Below are positions 1-11,845 of a stretch of 64,000 nt of DNA, piece by piece. The translations under genes were made by a program, and so were the position numbers. The notes below the pieces were generated by a model. The model had not been told where the DNA came from and searched no databases. It saw nothing but the letters and a program-made list of their open reading frames with translations. Each line of letters opens with the position of its first letter. Positions within the stretch are counted from its first letter, which is position 1. The stretch is from Diadophis punctatus similis (lineage: Eukaryota; Chordata; Lepidosauria; Squamata; Dipsadidae), in contig JALIGW010000002.1 in NCBI GenBank assembly GCA_023053685.1, forward strand, positions 45,319,278-45,383,277. The letters are read 5' to 3'.

Positions 1-237
1 TTGGGGGTAAAAAGGTGCGTCTTATACTCTGAAAAATATGGTACATAAAGAGTTGAAGTGCAACAAATAATATGTATGCGGAGACGGTGAATAATGCCTT
101 TCTCAAAATCATTTTGAAATTCCACAAAAATTCTAATTTGTGGTTACTAGTCACAACCTTTATCCACAGAACAGTGAGCTGCACAATATCTTTTTTGCAA
201 AACATGAACTGTAATCTTTGATTGTTTAATTTTTAAA
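1..237. other. AT-rich sequence, possible transposon end at the edge
   Basis: No gene is visible. The first ~45 bases (CGTCTTATACTCTGAAAAA) resemble the end of a short DNA transposon seen in reptiles, but the rest would lie outside the window, so this is only a suspicion. Confidence 0.3.
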
Positions 238-418
238 CAGTAGTTCTGAAATACTTCGGTATCACCACCCCCTTACATTCTTAAAAATGATAGAGGACCC
301 CAATTTAATTTTTATTTTTTGATATTTACTGTATTAGAAATTAAAACAGAAATTTTAAATATTTATTTGACTTTATGGACCTCCCGAAATGGCCTTGGTG
401 ACACTTTGAGAACCACTG
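238..418. mobile_element. Decayed nonautonomous hAT-type element
   Basis: The left end CAGTAGTTCTGAAA and the right end TTTGAGAACCACTG form an imperfect terminal inverted repeat of the CAGTGGTTCTCAAA type known from hAT transposons. The unit is ~180 bp and noncoding. I see no 8-bp target duplication, which fits an old copy. Confidence 0.55.
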
Positions 419-1659
419 TGCTAGAATGAGTTCTGACATTATCTTTAATTGCATCTTTGCACTAAATATACAATTCTTTTTTAAAAATGGAAATAGTAGC
501 TGCTAGGAGCAGGGCTAATGAGAGTTTCAATCCCAGTAGAAATAACAGCTACAAAGGGGTGATTTTTGTTAAAAAGGCAACTGAGGTAAAATAATTAAAT
601 CCCACCATCAAAAAGACCTATTTGATGTTATATGTAATTTGACCCTTCATCTTTATTAAGTTAAAGAGCAATCATGCTAAGGGGTCAATTATGTAAATAT
701 GTAAATATATTATTCATTCATGCATCCTGAGAACTAAAACTGGTACATGATCCTTGAAAAAGATGAAGTTACTTGAAAGCCTTCAAGGGAGGTGCTATGT
801 TGCCCTTAATTCCTAGTACCTGTAGAACATTTACATCTGAACAATTTCTATTTCCTTTTCTTAACCCTTGTATTACACAAGAGGGGGAAGCAACTCATCT
901 TTGTTTTAAAAGGGGAATATTTTCCTGTAAGATTTAGATCTTTAGAGTTTTTACTAAAAAAAAATGGTTGGGGAAAAGCTGTTTTTCCAAAACTTTGATC
1001 TTTATTTAGTGTCCTTATGTAGTAAACAGGAGACATTGGTTTATAATGAAATAAGAATGGAAAGGATGTCTAGCAAATATTTTTTGGGATATTTAACTGT
1101 TTAAATTATTACTTAAATTAATCCTATTATGCAATTAATATGTGATTCTAACACCAGCTCTATTGTTTTTACAGATTACAAAATTGACTCAAGAAATTCT
1201 CAAGACAGGCTATATTTATAAAAGTGAGTAAACTACTTTAGATATTGCTGCCCCTTTTCTAAAAAACATTTGGGGTGTTAGGTTTTGTAAGGTCAAATTA
1301 GGGAAAACTCACTGGGAACATTTCCACATCTCATAAAACTATATTCCAAGTTTTCTTTGGCAGACATCTTAAAAATTAGGAATCAAAGAAGTAGTTTTTG
1401 CCTAGTCAGATTTAATCTATCTAGTCCAAAATGTCTGCTTTGATTAGCAGATTATGAGTACCCAGAGTATTCAGGAAGATAATGTTTCACATAACCTATT
1501 ACTTTATCTTTTTAAGCAGAAAGTCCTGCATATGAATGTTTTCCATATCAAGAATGCACCTATCACTGAATGCTGATTCTTCTCATATGATAAAGAAGTA
1601 GAAATTGTTTGTAATATATAAGGCTGAGAAGAGGGAAATATTTCTCTTCCCCCTCTGTT
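419..1659. other. No recognisable feature
   Basis: AT-rich sequence with short random reading frames on both strands. I see no repeat, RNA gene or coding signal. Confidence 0.6.
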
Positions 1660-1893
1660 CAAATGCCCAAACCCCAAAAACTTTAACCTTAGACTGTCTA
1701 CAGTCGACCTCACCCCATTCCTAAGAGGTCTGTAAGGGGCGTGCATAAGCGCACCATTGTGCCTACCGTCCCTGTCTTACTGTCCTATTGTCCAAATTTA
1801 CCTGTACCTACTTTGCTTTTGTTTATGTTTATACCATACCTGCTATCTTGTATATGTTTTGACAAAATAAAAAATAAATAAATAAATACCAAA
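1660..1893 (+). mobile_element. CR1/L3-like LINE, 3' tail only
   Basis: This is a 5'-truncated 3' end of the LINE family seen more fully at 15.3-17.2 kb. It shares the block from CCCCAAAAACTTTAACC through GTGCATAAGCGCACC, then TGTCCTACTGTCCTATTG-like text, and ends in TTTGACAAAATAAA plus (AAAT)n. The segment before the stop encodes the last residues of the LINE protein (…NFNLSTVDLTPFLRGL-like). It is one of six copies in the window. The CR1/L3 assignment is by motif only. Confidence 0.8.
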
Positions 1894-3060
1894 TTCTAGT
1901 ATCTAAAGTAATGTTAAGAGCTGTATACTTTAAATAAGAAACAATTGTGGGAATTAAGCAGATTGGGAACAATTGGTGTTTCTGTATTTCAATTTCTAAT
2001 TCATGAACCTCTCCCAGAGTTTGGTTTTCTGAATGTCATAGTTTGGAAGGAAGGAAGAACAACAATATTAATATATGGAAATTGAATGTTGTCTAATCTA
2101 ACAGACGAAGGCAGATTAAGCAAGAAAATTATCTTTGCCTAACCCAATCCAAATATTCTCTTTTGTTGAACATTTTTAAATACTCCCGAGACAGTCCTCA
2201 TTGAACGTTCACCTGTAACGTCAAATTAATTCCAGCTGAGCAAGTTATGAGGACAAAGTATTTCATACAGATAAGCAAATGGGACTTTATAAGAGCCAGG
2301 GATCCCAGTTACCTGATCATCAATAATATTCTACCTATTGTTCATGAAATACTATAATATATGCAGAAAACCATGTATCAGATATGTTTGACAATTATAT
2401 TTTCTCCTTTTAAAGTACTTGGAACATACTATGATTTTATTAAACAATTCATGTTAACAATTAATAGAGTTCCTTCTACATGTGCTGAGTGACATGGTGA
2501 AATTTTGGATTATGAGAACTCAAAAATGCCATGTCAATTGAACATAAAAAGTTACATGCCAACTGTTTCTAATAGCTAAGTGAATATTCAACCAAGTCAG
2601 TTGATATAGAAACCCAAGTAATAACATTTTTACACTATTGGCTATGCTCAGAACCCAGTTTGTATAACTGATATCCAAATGTAGAAGGTACTCCATTAAT
2701 TGTAAACATGAATTGTTTAACTTAAAAAACAAAATCTGAATGTGTTCCAAGTAAAAGGAACTTTTCATTCTTACAGTGCATTAAGTGCATTCTAAAAAAA
2801 AGAGTGTTTACTATTTAGCACCATAAAGACAGCAAATGAGACCTATATCAATATTAGTGAATATTGCTACTGTGTTACATTGACACTGTTTTTTCTCAAG
2901 ACTTCCAGATGATTCACAAATGCATAAAGTTATAGTTATGTGGATCATCATAGAAATGTAGTCATAGAGAAAGATGCATTTATTATTTTTCTATCAATTA
3001 TACCATGCTGAAGAACATACAAGTCTGAACAACAGCAAGAAAAAAGGAAACATTTATTAT
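1894..3060. other. No recognisable feature
   Basis: AT-rich DNA without a coding frame or repeat that I can name. Confidence 0.55.
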
Positions 3061-3757
3061 AAATTAAGGGCATTTAGAGATGACTGAATAAAAAGAAAAT
3101 GAGTAAAGATATAAATTGAGGAAAGGGAGGAATAGGCCAAAAATTTAAAAGAAAAAAAGAAAAAGAGGATGGATTTGAAAGATGAGTATGAAATGAGGTA
3201 TAAGAGATAATGAATATGTATGGAGGATAAGTAATAGCGATTAATTGGAAGAAAATGTAAAATTAAAGATGGTAGACTCAGGCAACAAAAAATAGATGGC
3301 TAAGGAGGCAGCATTAGGATAATAGTAAATATACCTAGAAAAATATAATATATGAATAAATATAGATATGGAATATAAGCTTAAGAGTAACACCGATGAC
3401 TGAATGAAATTAAGAATTTGAGCTACCCGTCTGTTAACCATAAAAGGGATTAGGATTAGATATACTCAGGGAAGGGATAAGAGGGAGAAAGAGGAAGTAG
3501 AGAAGGAAGGGGAAAGGAGGAGAGGAGGAGAAAGAAAGTAGGGGAAGAGAGGGAGATAGAGGGAGGGGAGTAATTTGAAAAATGGGGGGAAACAGATGGG
3601 AGATATAAGTACAAAAGGTGTAAAATTAGGATGTTTGTTTATGATATATTGGATAGAAATGTATAATTATATATATATATATTGATATGATTTATGGTAT
3701 ATGTATGGATGTTTATGGGGATATGGTGGAATAAATAAAAAAATTATTTTATAAAAT
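3061..3757 (+). mobile_element. L1-type LINE 3' UTR fragment
   Basis: From about 3230 it parallels the 3' UTR of the next L1 copy. Shared blocks are an AGACTCAGGCAACAAAAA-like stretch, GGAGGCAGCATTA, a GTTA(A)CCATAA block, a long G-rich purine tract (3478-3570) and a terminal TATGGATGTTTATGGGG segment before an A-rich tail. Polypurine tracts in the 3' UTR are characteristic of L1. No ORF2 is left here. The part before 3230 is A/G-rich and assigned only loosely. Confidence 0.6.
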
Positions 3758-3889
3758 GAACATACTACCACAATTGTTGTTTTTATTTTCAATGATACCA
3801 AATAAGATTGGAGAAAAAATATTTTGATGAGTTGAATAAACTGACTGAAGTTTATTTTGCAAGGAAAGAAAGCGAAAATGAACATTAAA

Positions 3890-4953
3890 ATGTTATAGGG
3901 TGCAAAACTTAGAGGTGGGTTTGGACTACCTAATTGGGAATTATATTATCAAGCAGCGGTAATATCTTGGATGAGAGAATGGATTTTGTTAAGAAATACA
4001 AGATTACTGACATTGGAGGGACACGATTTGCAGATGGGATGGCACGTGTTTATATGGTATGGGAAAAGTAGAATACACAGCTATTTTCAGAGACACTATA
4101 TAAGAAATTCTTTACATATGGTGTGGGAGAAAATAAAATAGAAACACTATTTGAAAATACCTTATTGGCTTTCAACAATGGAAGCATTGATACACCCAAA
4201 CATGTTCAATATGGAGAATATTGTAAGATATAAGGATATTTTAACTGAAAAGGGGGAGCTGAAAACAAAACAAGAATTAGAGAAACAAGGAATAAAAATG
4301 GATTGGTATATGAGAACGCAAATACAATCAAGATATGAAAAAGACGCTAAAATAGAAGGTTTTAATTTAGAAAAAACAGAGTTGGATGAAGTACTCACAG
4401 GAACGGATGAAAGACTGATTAAAAATTGTATAACTATTTATTGTATATTAAAATGAAGGAGGAACAGGTGAAAGCAACGATGATAAAATGGGCAAGGAAC
4501 TTTGGATACGCAATAGAATTGGATAAGTGGCAGCAGATGTGGGAAAGGAACTGTAAACTGACAATGGCAACAGCATACAAAGAAAAAATGTATAAAATGT
4601 TTTACAGATGGCACATGTCACCGGAGAGACTAGCAAAGATGTTTAAGGATAAATCTATGAAATGTTGGAAATGTCATCAGATACCAGGTTCTTTTTACCA
4701 TATGTGGTGGACATGTGCAGATGCCAAAGCATATTGGAGTTTAATCCAAAAGTGGATAGAAAAGATATTGCAACAGCGTATAGTGCTGAGACCGGAGATT
4801 TTCCTGTTGGGTATTCTACCAGAGAAATATAGTAAAGAAAACACATATTCAATTATACATATAATTACAGCAGCAAGAACTGTATTTGCACAAAATTGGA
4901 AAGCGTCAAAAGCTCCTTCTGAAAGGGAGGTAATTAGGAAGATATTGGACTGA
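3890..4953 (+). pseudogene. L1-type LINE ORF2 C-terminus, disrupted
   Basis: Reading frames in three phases encode the end of an L1 ORF2 protein, normally the reverse transcriptase/endonuclease that copies L1 RNA into the genome. The first part (3900-4140) reads LRGGFGLPNWELYYQAA and ends in a stop after a WEKIK block. The frame at 4151-4456 continues it. The frame at 4426-4953 carries the C-terminal zinc-knuckle-like region: FYRWHMSPERLAKMF, then CWKCHQIPGSFYHMWWTC (C-x2-C…H-x3-WWTC). The endonuclease and RT core are absent, so the copy is 5' truncated. At least one stop and one frameshift make it inactive. It runs directly into its 3' UTR. Confidence 0.85.
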
Positions 4954-5164
4954 GCGGAGATGAATAGAGTAACAATGATAATCAAAGATAAGGAGGATTC
5001 AGAATATTATAGTATTTGGGGGAAATTTTATGATTGGATGGAAAATGAATATGGGTAGAAATTAATCAACACCAATTGAAATGGAAGGAAAGAGATAAGT
5101 TTGAGATTCGAGACCTAGGCGACAAAAATTATTTGTTTTATGGAGGCAGCATTATATTAGCATA

Positions 5165-5395
5165 AATAGCAATAGCAATAGCACTTTTCTTATATACCGC
5201 TTCATAGTGCTTTACAGCCCTCTCTAAGCGGTTTACAGAGTTCAGCATATTGCCCCCAACAATCTGGGTCCTCATTTTATCGACCTCGGAAGGATGGAAG
5301 GCTGAGTCAACCTTGAGCCGGTGAGATTTGAACAGCCGAACTGCTGAACTAGCAGTCAGCCTGCAATGGCTGCATTTAACCACTGCACCACTTCA
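5165..5395 (-). mobile_element. tRNA-derived SINE (minus strand)
   Basis: On the minus strand it begins with GTGGTGCAGTGGTTAA (box A-like) and contains TTCAAATCTCACCGG (box B-like). A conserved body follows (ACTCAGCCTTCCATCC, ATGAGGACCCAGATTG), then a 3' hairpin ACCGCTT…AAGCGGTATATAA and a (TATTGC)n tail. SINEs of this kind are transcribed by RNA polymerase III and moved by a LINE partner. The 3' hairpin resembles the end of the L2 copies in this window. The exact family name is uncertain. Confidence 0.85.
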
Positions 5396-5535
5396 GTATA
5401 TAAAAATATACTTGGAATGATTAGATGTATAGAGGTATTAACATAGAAGAGAATTAAGGTTATTATTAATATTATGAATCATGGAAATTTAGTGAGATGA
5501 ATTGCTCGGATGTTACCCATAAGATATGTAAGAAT

Positions 5536-5779
5536 GGAGCCGAGGTGGCGCAGTGGTTAAAAGTAGCACTGCAACCTACTTCAGTGCCTGCTAGTTCAGC
5601 AGTTCAGCTGTTCAAATCTCACTGGCTCAAGGTTGATTCAGCCTTCCATCCTTCTGAGGTGGGTAAAATGAGGACCCAGATTGTTGGGGGCAATATGCTG
5701 AACTCTGTAAACCGCTTAGAGAGGGCTGTAAAGCACTATGAAGCGGTATATAAGTCTAAGTGCTATTGCTATTGCTATA
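5536..5779 (+). mobile_element. tRNA-derived SINE (plus strand)
   Basis: This is a near full-length copy of the SINE at 5165-5395 in opposite orientation. It has GAGGTGGCGCAGTGG as box A, TTCAAATCTCACTGG as box B, the same body, the ACCGCTT…AAGCGGTATATAAG hairpin, and TGCTATTGCTATTGC as its tail. The two copies form an inverted repeat separated by ~140 bp. Confidence 0.88.
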
Positions 5780-6012
5780 TACTCTGGGGGGAAATAAGAG
5801 GGAAGAAGATGGGATAGAAGAGAGGAGAGGAGAGAAGAAAGAGAGGAGGTTGGGAGGTTAGAAGGAAGAGGAAGGAGGAGGAAGGACAGAAGAAGAGAGG
5901 TGAGGAGAGGATGAGAAAGTTAGAGGAAGACGAGGAAAGGAGAAAGAAGGAGAGAAGGAGAAAGAAAGTAGAGGAGAAGAAGAGAGGTAAGAGAGAAGGG
6001 AGTGATATGATG

Positions 6013-6080
6013 ATATGCTATGCTATGCTATGCTATGCTATGCTATTATATGATATGATATGATATGATATGATATGATT
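6013..6080. repeat. Pentanucleotide microsatellite (TATGC)n then (TATGA)n
   Basis: Six TATGC units are followed, after a short break, by about six TATGA units. The change of one base in the unit suggests a point mutation that spread by slippage. Confidence 0.9.
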
Positions 6081-6149
6081 GATATAGGGGAAACAGAAGA
6101 GCAAATTGATGATGATATATGTAAGATTATTTGTTTATTTGATAATAAT

Positions 6150-6309
6150 CAGTAGTGGGTTCTTGCGCAGAGGGCAGAAGAACGCAAATGGCGGTGTCCC
6201 AGCATCCCGGGAAAGCGGGCGGGGGAAGCCCCACGCCGCGAACGCCGCCAGCTTCTTCGGCTCGGCGGCAACGGATAGCCAAGAGCGCACCGGTAGGAAC
6301 CCACTACTG
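6150..6309. mobile_element. hAT-type MITE, 160 bp, with 8-bp target duplication
   Basis: Terminal inverted repeats are CAGTAGTGGGTTC and GAACCCACTACTG. The flanks are perfect 8-bp direct repeats ATAATAAT (6142-6149 and 6310-6317), as expected for hAT transposases. The interior is GC-rich and noncoding. Confidence 0.9.
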
Positions 6310-6403
6310 ATAATAATGTATAAATGCAGGTTAATACCCGATAAGATGTTATGGTATATGTATTGATGTATATATGAGGAGTAAAAAAAAAACTTTTACA
6401 AAA

Positions 6404-7487
6404 AGTTCATTGATCAGTTGGTTTCTCAAAGCACTTATAAAAACATGTGCTTGAATTGTATATCTTCCATTTATTGAATGAAGCATTTCTTATGTATTAA
6501 CTGTGGGATAATTTGTGGAAAGATTGATTCCAAAAAGAAAACAATTCTCTAAGCGAAGATGAATACAAATAAGGTATTATATTTGATTTTGCTTTATATT
6601 TATAGTTGCTTTTATTGTCCTATAGAGGTACTGTAAAATACTTTGCTATATGCCGATGTTCTAGTTTTTAAGTATTTTATCTGACACATGTTTGTTGTTT
6701 GCAGTATTATTTTGCCCAAGCAGTGTTTCCAGAGCAATGTGGATTTGATTCTTAGGCCAGATATTTTCAAAGGTCCCCCCAAACATAATTAAAATATAAT
6801 TGTATGCTTAGTTCATATTTGTCATTTAGAGCCTGTTAATTAAGTCTGTGAAATAATGCAAGCTGTTTGCTTAATATTATCTTTGAGCTTTACATCAGTA
6901 TAGAACAGTTTCCTCCCTACCCCCAAGGTATTTATTTATTGTGTTACTTTTATTTCTCATTTTTATACCACTTTTTGATCCACTGTTTTCAAAGTGCCTA
7001 ATAACAGGGAACCTGGTAGGCTCCTTTGCATATAGTACTTATATAAAAATTGGGCTTATGGTCATCTGCAAAAATCTGGATTCACTCCAGGAAATCAAAA
7101 ATAGTTTCAGGGATAAAATCATTAGCAAGCGTCATAATAGCATTATCACGTTTTGTTTTATCTCTACTAAAGAAGAAGTATCCTGCAGAGTGCTTGGTTT
7201 TGAACTGCAGCACATCCTAATCCAATGGTGGATATACCTGTTGCTACATCCTCTTCCACCATACCCTCTGAACGTCCAAGTCATTGTATGTGTCCTAGGT
7301 GTGTGCATAGTCTAAAGAGAAGAAAAGGGGCAATGGGATAAGGATAAAGACACGGATCAAAGCCCACTGAGGGTATCTTTATTAAAATGCCAAGCTTGGA
7401 ACTGGAGAATATATTTCAAGAAACATTTTTTGGTAAATGTGTCAGAGTCATTCAAGGTGGGCAAGGGTTTTGCCATCTTGACAAAAG
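6404..7487. other. No recognisable feature
   Basis: AT-rich. A 124-codon open frame at 6941-7315 has no recognisable domain and a hydrophobic, low-complexity start. I treat it as chance. Confidence 0.55.
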
Positions 7488-7495
7488 CACCACCT

Positions 7496-7867
7496 CAGGG
7501 GTGGGTTCTAACTTACCTCGCTCCTGGTTCGCTTCCTCCCACGCCGCGTGGGCACGCTGCATGGGCGCAAAGCACGCATGCAATTGCACAGTGCCGAAAA
7601 ATTAACCCCCCCAAAAAGCCAAAAACAAGATGGTGACGCATGTGCAGTGCCGGAAACTCAGCTTCTGCGCATGCGCAGAAGAAAAGAACCCAGAAAAACA
7701 TTCCAACCCCCCCCCTTTTTTTAAAAATTCCCAAAAAATTTCCCCCAAAATGGCAGCTTCCACAGACCGGCACCGACATAATCGGTTCCGTGATGTCATT
7801 GTGACATCACCAGCGGGTTGCTACTGGTTCGAGTGAACCGATCCAAATTGGGAGGAACCCATCTCTG
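7496..7867. mobile_element. hAT-type MITE, 372 bp, with 8-bp target duplication
   Basis: The ends are CAGGGGTGGGTTCTAAC and GAACCCATCTCTG (inverse CAGAGATGGGTTC). The flanking 8-bp repeat CACCACCT is perfect (7488-7495, 7868-7875). Inside are a CAAGATGG block (7626) and the palindrome TGCGCATGCGCA (7666-7677), also found in related copies at 43, 52 and 55 kb. No transposase is encoded. Confidence 0.92.
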
Positions 7868-7875
7868 CACCACCT

Positions 7876-8962
7876 GTTTTCTCTGTAAATCATGACATCA
7901 CGTACAAAAGGATCAGAGCTTGTGTCATGATGAAGTGAGACTGTTTTCATCATTTTAATGAATGGCTTTGATCTTAAGGATGCCTCTGTAACTTATTCAT
8001 CATTGTAAGAAATCACACTCATCATAATGGATATTTTTAAATAATGAGATGAACCACGTAAAGTACATTGCTGAATATTAAAAATGCCACCAAGAAGTGA
8101 GCCATTTTTCTTCAATGACAGAGTAGCATTATTATGTGATAGGATAGAAATCACTATCATGTGTTGCTTATTTTGCAAATCACCATGTATATTGTGTATT
8201 CCTTTTGTATATCCAGTGTAACATCATTTTCATCTCAGTCTCAGTCTTGTCAGGTAGAACCTGTTTCTCTTCCATAGCATTTGTTAGACACAGCTTATCT
8301 ATAGAGACATACACTATTAAAATGAACATCTGGGTTCTATTGTTCAAAAATATCCTTCAAGATGTCCAGATGTTAAAATATTTTGCTTAATTCTGTTGAG
8401 TTTAAGAGTTTTTGTAGGTTGAGTTAGGGTTGGGGTTATGGTTAGAGTTAGGGTTAAGAGTTCTTCTCTTTTAATTGTAATCTTTAGTCCCTTCTAGAGC
8501 CCTCTTGTGTCCAGTTCTTAAAATATTATTATTTTTAACCAAAACTAAAGCACTTTACCACAGGAAGGATTCTTTATAATTAATTCCAAAATCTTATTTC
8601 AAATTCATCTGGACCCTTAGTCCATTTGTACCTTTTGTAGTTTTGATTACCCTTTTGGTGCTTACATGAGAGAGAAAAAAAGAGTTCTTAATCTTATAGT
8701 TAAAACTTGTTTCACTAAGGATTAAAGGAAATTCACCCAGTGCTATCAAACTTATCAATCCAAAGTTTCCTAATAGCTGAAAAGCAGTTAACATGAAATT
8801 TCTGAAAGTAATGAGTATGCAAACTTAGTTTCAAACATGTTGACCGTGGATTGAACAAGTTTTATACCCTTCTTTCCCAGAGCTCTAAACCTGCCAAAGA
8901 CTGTTATCTTGTTGTCTTCTCACAGGGTGCAGCTGTCAGGAGCACTTATGTATGATCTCAAG
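7876..8962. other. Unassigned, with a degenerate telomere-like stretch
   Basis: Mostly AT-rich without a gene. At 8422-8455 there are several imperfect TTAGGG-like units (GTTAGGGTTGGGG, GTTAGAGTTAGGG). The stretch is short and degenerate, so it could be an ancient interstitial telomeric repeat or chance. Confidence 0.4.
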
Positions 8963-8978
8963 TCTTCTCCATGGTGGT

Positions 8979-9082
8979 GGAGATACATCCAGGAATGGGT
9001 TGACCTCATCTACTTGCTGATTGGACTGAGTCTATCAGAACTGTTAAGACACTCCTCTGTTGCTAGGGCTTCCCAGCTTTTG
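8979..9082 (+). repeat. Left inverted terminal repeat of first DIRS element
   Basis: It begins GGAGATACATCCAGG and runs through GACACTCCT and GGGCTTCCCA. It is the reverse complement of 13533-13637 with a handful of substitutions and one 1-base gap. Confidence 0.9.
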
Positions 9083-9869
9083 ACTCAGTCCCTTAGTGAG
9101 GACAGACATGTCAAATTCCTTCCTTCGACTTTGCTGTTTAATCCTTCCACCTGTGATTCTGGACTTTGATAAATTGTGAGTGATCCTGTCAGCTGATTCC
9201 CTTCCAACAGGTAGAGTCGCTAAAGGCAATTTCAGCAGCGAGAGCTTAGGCTCAAACCGCTAAATCGTTTGACAGCCAAGGGCAGCGTGCAAGAGCTTGT
9301 CTCCTTTCCGCTAACCCTGACAGCCTCAGAAGCAACAGAAGGGGCTCAGGCCCAGGAGCTCCATGCTCCCTAATAGCGCAGGGACTTCACGCTAAAATTT
9401 CTGAAGAGAGCTTTGTGCTCTCCTACCTGTCGCAGGTTCTCTGCGCTCCTCTAACAAATCGACTGAGATGTCGCTGGAGCTGTGCTCCTTGAATTCCCCA
9501 TTCTCAAACTCTGGACAGGAGCTTTCGCACTCCGCACTCCGCACTCCACACGGGGGTGATTCGGCTGTCTGGAGCCATCACTCCTCGTCAGTTTGTGTGG
9601 TGTGAGTGTAGCTCTCCACTGCCTTTTCTCGCTGTGCTGCTCATGAAGTGACTAGCCCTGGAAGTCCCGCGCTCCATGGATCGCCTCAAGCAATTATTCC
9701 AGGGACTGCGCCAAAGAGCCTTGGCTCAAGGCGTGATCAAGAAAAGGCTAATTTCAGAGTTAGGAGCCTTCGCTCCAGCCAAACGTCCCTGCTGATTGGC
9801 GTGAGCTTGTACAACTGCAGAGAGAGGCGCAGCTGTCATTGTACTCTTAGAGGCGCCTAGGAACGAAGC

Positions 9870-11340
9870 TGCCTTTGTTTAAAATGGAGGACACAGCAGC
9901 CGTTGGCCACAGCATGGGAAATCACTTTGACTTGATAGCGCTGCCTGTGGCTGCCTCTGTTCTTCAGTGCAGTCATCTACCACAGCTGCACCCAAACACA
10001 GTGCAAAAGCTGCTGGAAAGGAGAGGAAGCCTTGTAAAAGCTCCAAGGTGGCTCAAAAATTTGAAAAGAGGAGAGATAAGGCTCTAGATCGCCTTTGCAA
10101 TCAGGTCAGCAGTCACAGAGCTCAAGGGTCGCACAAGACAGGAGAGCCAAGCAGCTCTTATAGCAGAAAAATGCTGACTTTGTCACCAGAAGGTGCAGTA
10201 GGGCAGGATTTATCCCCCAAGCCATGCCTTTCCTGTCAGCAGTGCAGGCCTATGGGGATCCTTGTCAGATCTGAATGCCCCAGCTAACATTACTGACCAG
10301 CCTCATACTTCTGCCAGAGTGGTACCAGAGGCCACATTCACACCAACAGCCGCAGGTCTTCGACCTGAGTTGGAGGCAGACATAATGGCCCAACCTAATT
10401 TGCAGACCATCTGTTGTGTCCCAGCACGGAGACCCCTCAGAAATGATGCACACACAACTGTTTGCAAATAATAATAGGTATTTACTAATAAATGTGCTTA
10501 GTAGCAATCTGGTTTAAAGTCCATGAGGAACAGAAAAGTTCTTTGTGCAGACAGTCCGATACTGTTGCTTCGTGAGATTTGGCCAGAATTCAAACCCCCA
10601 AATAAACAGGCAATTAGTCCTCAGTTATCAGTAACTCACAGAAGTTGGCAGAAATTCTGGAACTAATTATTTCAAACTGAAAGTCCAAAGTCAAAGCCGT
10701 AGAGCAGCAAACACGAGTGAAGAGAAATCAAGGCAGTTGCTTCCAGCATCGGCTTCAGCGTGCTGAAGCCTTAAATAGCCTTAGGGCGTGGCCAATTAGC
10801 CTGCAGCTCTACATGCGAGGAGACCTCCTGCAGAGCCATTCTTACCTGCTAGCTGCCCTGCGTGCCCTAGCATCAAGCAGAGGCTCCTCCTCTTCCCCTG
10901 AGTCACTCAGCTCCAACTGAGGAGGTGCAGAAGGCCCTGGTTGGCTTTCATCCTCTGGCACCAAGTCCTCTTCGCTATCAGACTCAGGTGCCAGGTGCAC
11001 GGGATGATAGTGCCGCAACACAGTCGGCTCTTGGTCCTCCGGATCCAGGACCAGCTGCACGGGACACGGGCAAGCCACAACACCATCATAGCAGATGCCA
11101 TTAAACAAGGCATCGCTGCTGGGCTACAACAACAATCTAGATGGGCCTCCTTGGTGACTTCTGAGCTCCATATGGATCAGGGTGAATTTCAAACCTTCTC
11201 TGAGGCCTACTCCCCCACTCCCTCCCAACCGAGCCAGTCACCGCTCTCAGAGGAGGGAGGACAAAGGGAGGCAGACCTGTCGGACGATGAGGGTCTAATG
11301 CCAGAACATCCGGCTTTCACCGGATTATTCCAGCCTGGCA
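9870..11340 (+). pseudogene. DIRS gag-like region, split by a solo LTR
   Basis: Before the LTR the plus strand encodes lysine-rich and then Cys-containing text (KHSAKAAGKERKPCK; CLSCQQCRP) and a segment ending near AQPNLQTI. After the LTR the frame resumes with IADAIKQGIAAGLQQQ, followed by an acidic Ser/Pro-rich stretch (QSPLSEEGGQREADLSDDEG). This matches the general make-up of DIRS Gag (basic part, zinc-knuckle-like cysteines, acidic linker), which packages the element RNA. The frame shifts more than once and there is no intact start. The assignment rests on position in the element and composition, so it is moderate. Confidence 0.6.
10412..11082 (-). mobile_element. Solo LTR, 671 bp, with 5-bp target duplication
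   Basis: The ends are TGTTGTG and CACAACA (TG…CA), flanked by a perfect 5-bp repeat CCATC (10407-10411, 11083-11087). On the minus strand a TATA-like GCTATTTAAGG lies near 10770, about 310 bp from the start, as in a U3-R boundary. A related LTR lies at 59993-60698. The internal retrotransposon is missing, as after LTR-LTR recombination. It sits inside the DIRS gag region. Confidence 0.9.
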
Positions 11341-11600
11341 TATTCAAATTGCTTCTTTTCAATGCTCTCCACTGCTCTTGGCCTCTAGGACTGCTGTATG
11401 CCTTCCCTCTACTAGCAGAGAGAGCAGAGATCCTGCTTATTGCCCCCCACTGGCCCAGATGCCCGTGGTTTGCTGACCTGGTAAACATGTCGGTGGCTCG
11501 ATCTTGGAGGATCCCTCAGGACAAAGTTTCACTCAGCCAGGGAGCCCTGGTTCACCTGGAACCACAGTGGCTCCATCTAAGGCCTGGCACTTGAGTGGAG
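11341..11600 (+). pseudogene. DIRS RT/RNase H C-terminal remnant
   Basis: The frame encodes LGLLYAFPLLAERAEILL, APHWPRCPWFADLVN and ALVHLEPQWLHL. These match the conserved end of the DIRS polyprotein, just before the recombinase, as I know it. The catalytic RT motifs that should precede it are absent because the preceding gag-like text joins here directly. That indicates an internal deletion at about 11340. Confidence 0.7.
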
Positions 11601-11845
11601 CATTCTGAGGCAGGACAATCTTTCCTTCAGGGTCATCAAGAGCATCCAGGTCTCCAGGAGGCCTTCCACAGACCGCATCTATAACTCCACCTGACGGAAC
11701 TTTTGCAACTGGTGTGATAGGAAGGGTCTTTCTCCCACAGAGGTGATAGTGGCCCAAATCCTGAAGTACCTCCAGGATGGTTTGGACAGGGGGTTGTCAG
11801 CTAACACCATCAGGAGACAGGTAGCAGCACTAGCTGCAGTGCTAT

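Larger units (their letters stand above)
4954..6403 (+). mobile_element. L1 3' UTR and tail, host to SINE and hAT insertions
   Basis: This continues the L1 at 3890. It has the ACCTAGGCGACAAAAA and GGAGGCAGCATTA blocks shared with 3269-3325, a long purine tract (5790-6000) and a terminal A-rich tail (…AAAAAAACTTTTACAAAA near 6384). Two SINEs in opposite orientation and a hAT MITE lie inside it, so all three arrived after the L1. Confidence 0.65.

Noticed and set aside
5497..5817. 106-codon open frame
   Set aside because: It is the translation of a noncoding tRNA-derived SINE.
6941..7315. 124-codon open frame as a host exon
   Set aside because: No recognisable domain, low-complexity start, no splice or conservation evidence.
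8422..8455. Interstitial telomere marking a chromosome fusion
   Set aside because: Only a few degenerate TTAGGG-like units, too short to support a fusion point.
10941..11594. 217-codon open frame as a possible gene
   Set aside because: It begins inside the antisense of a solo LTR and ends in DIRS coding text, so it is a chance fusion across an insertion boundary. Only the part after 11083 has element-coding meaning.
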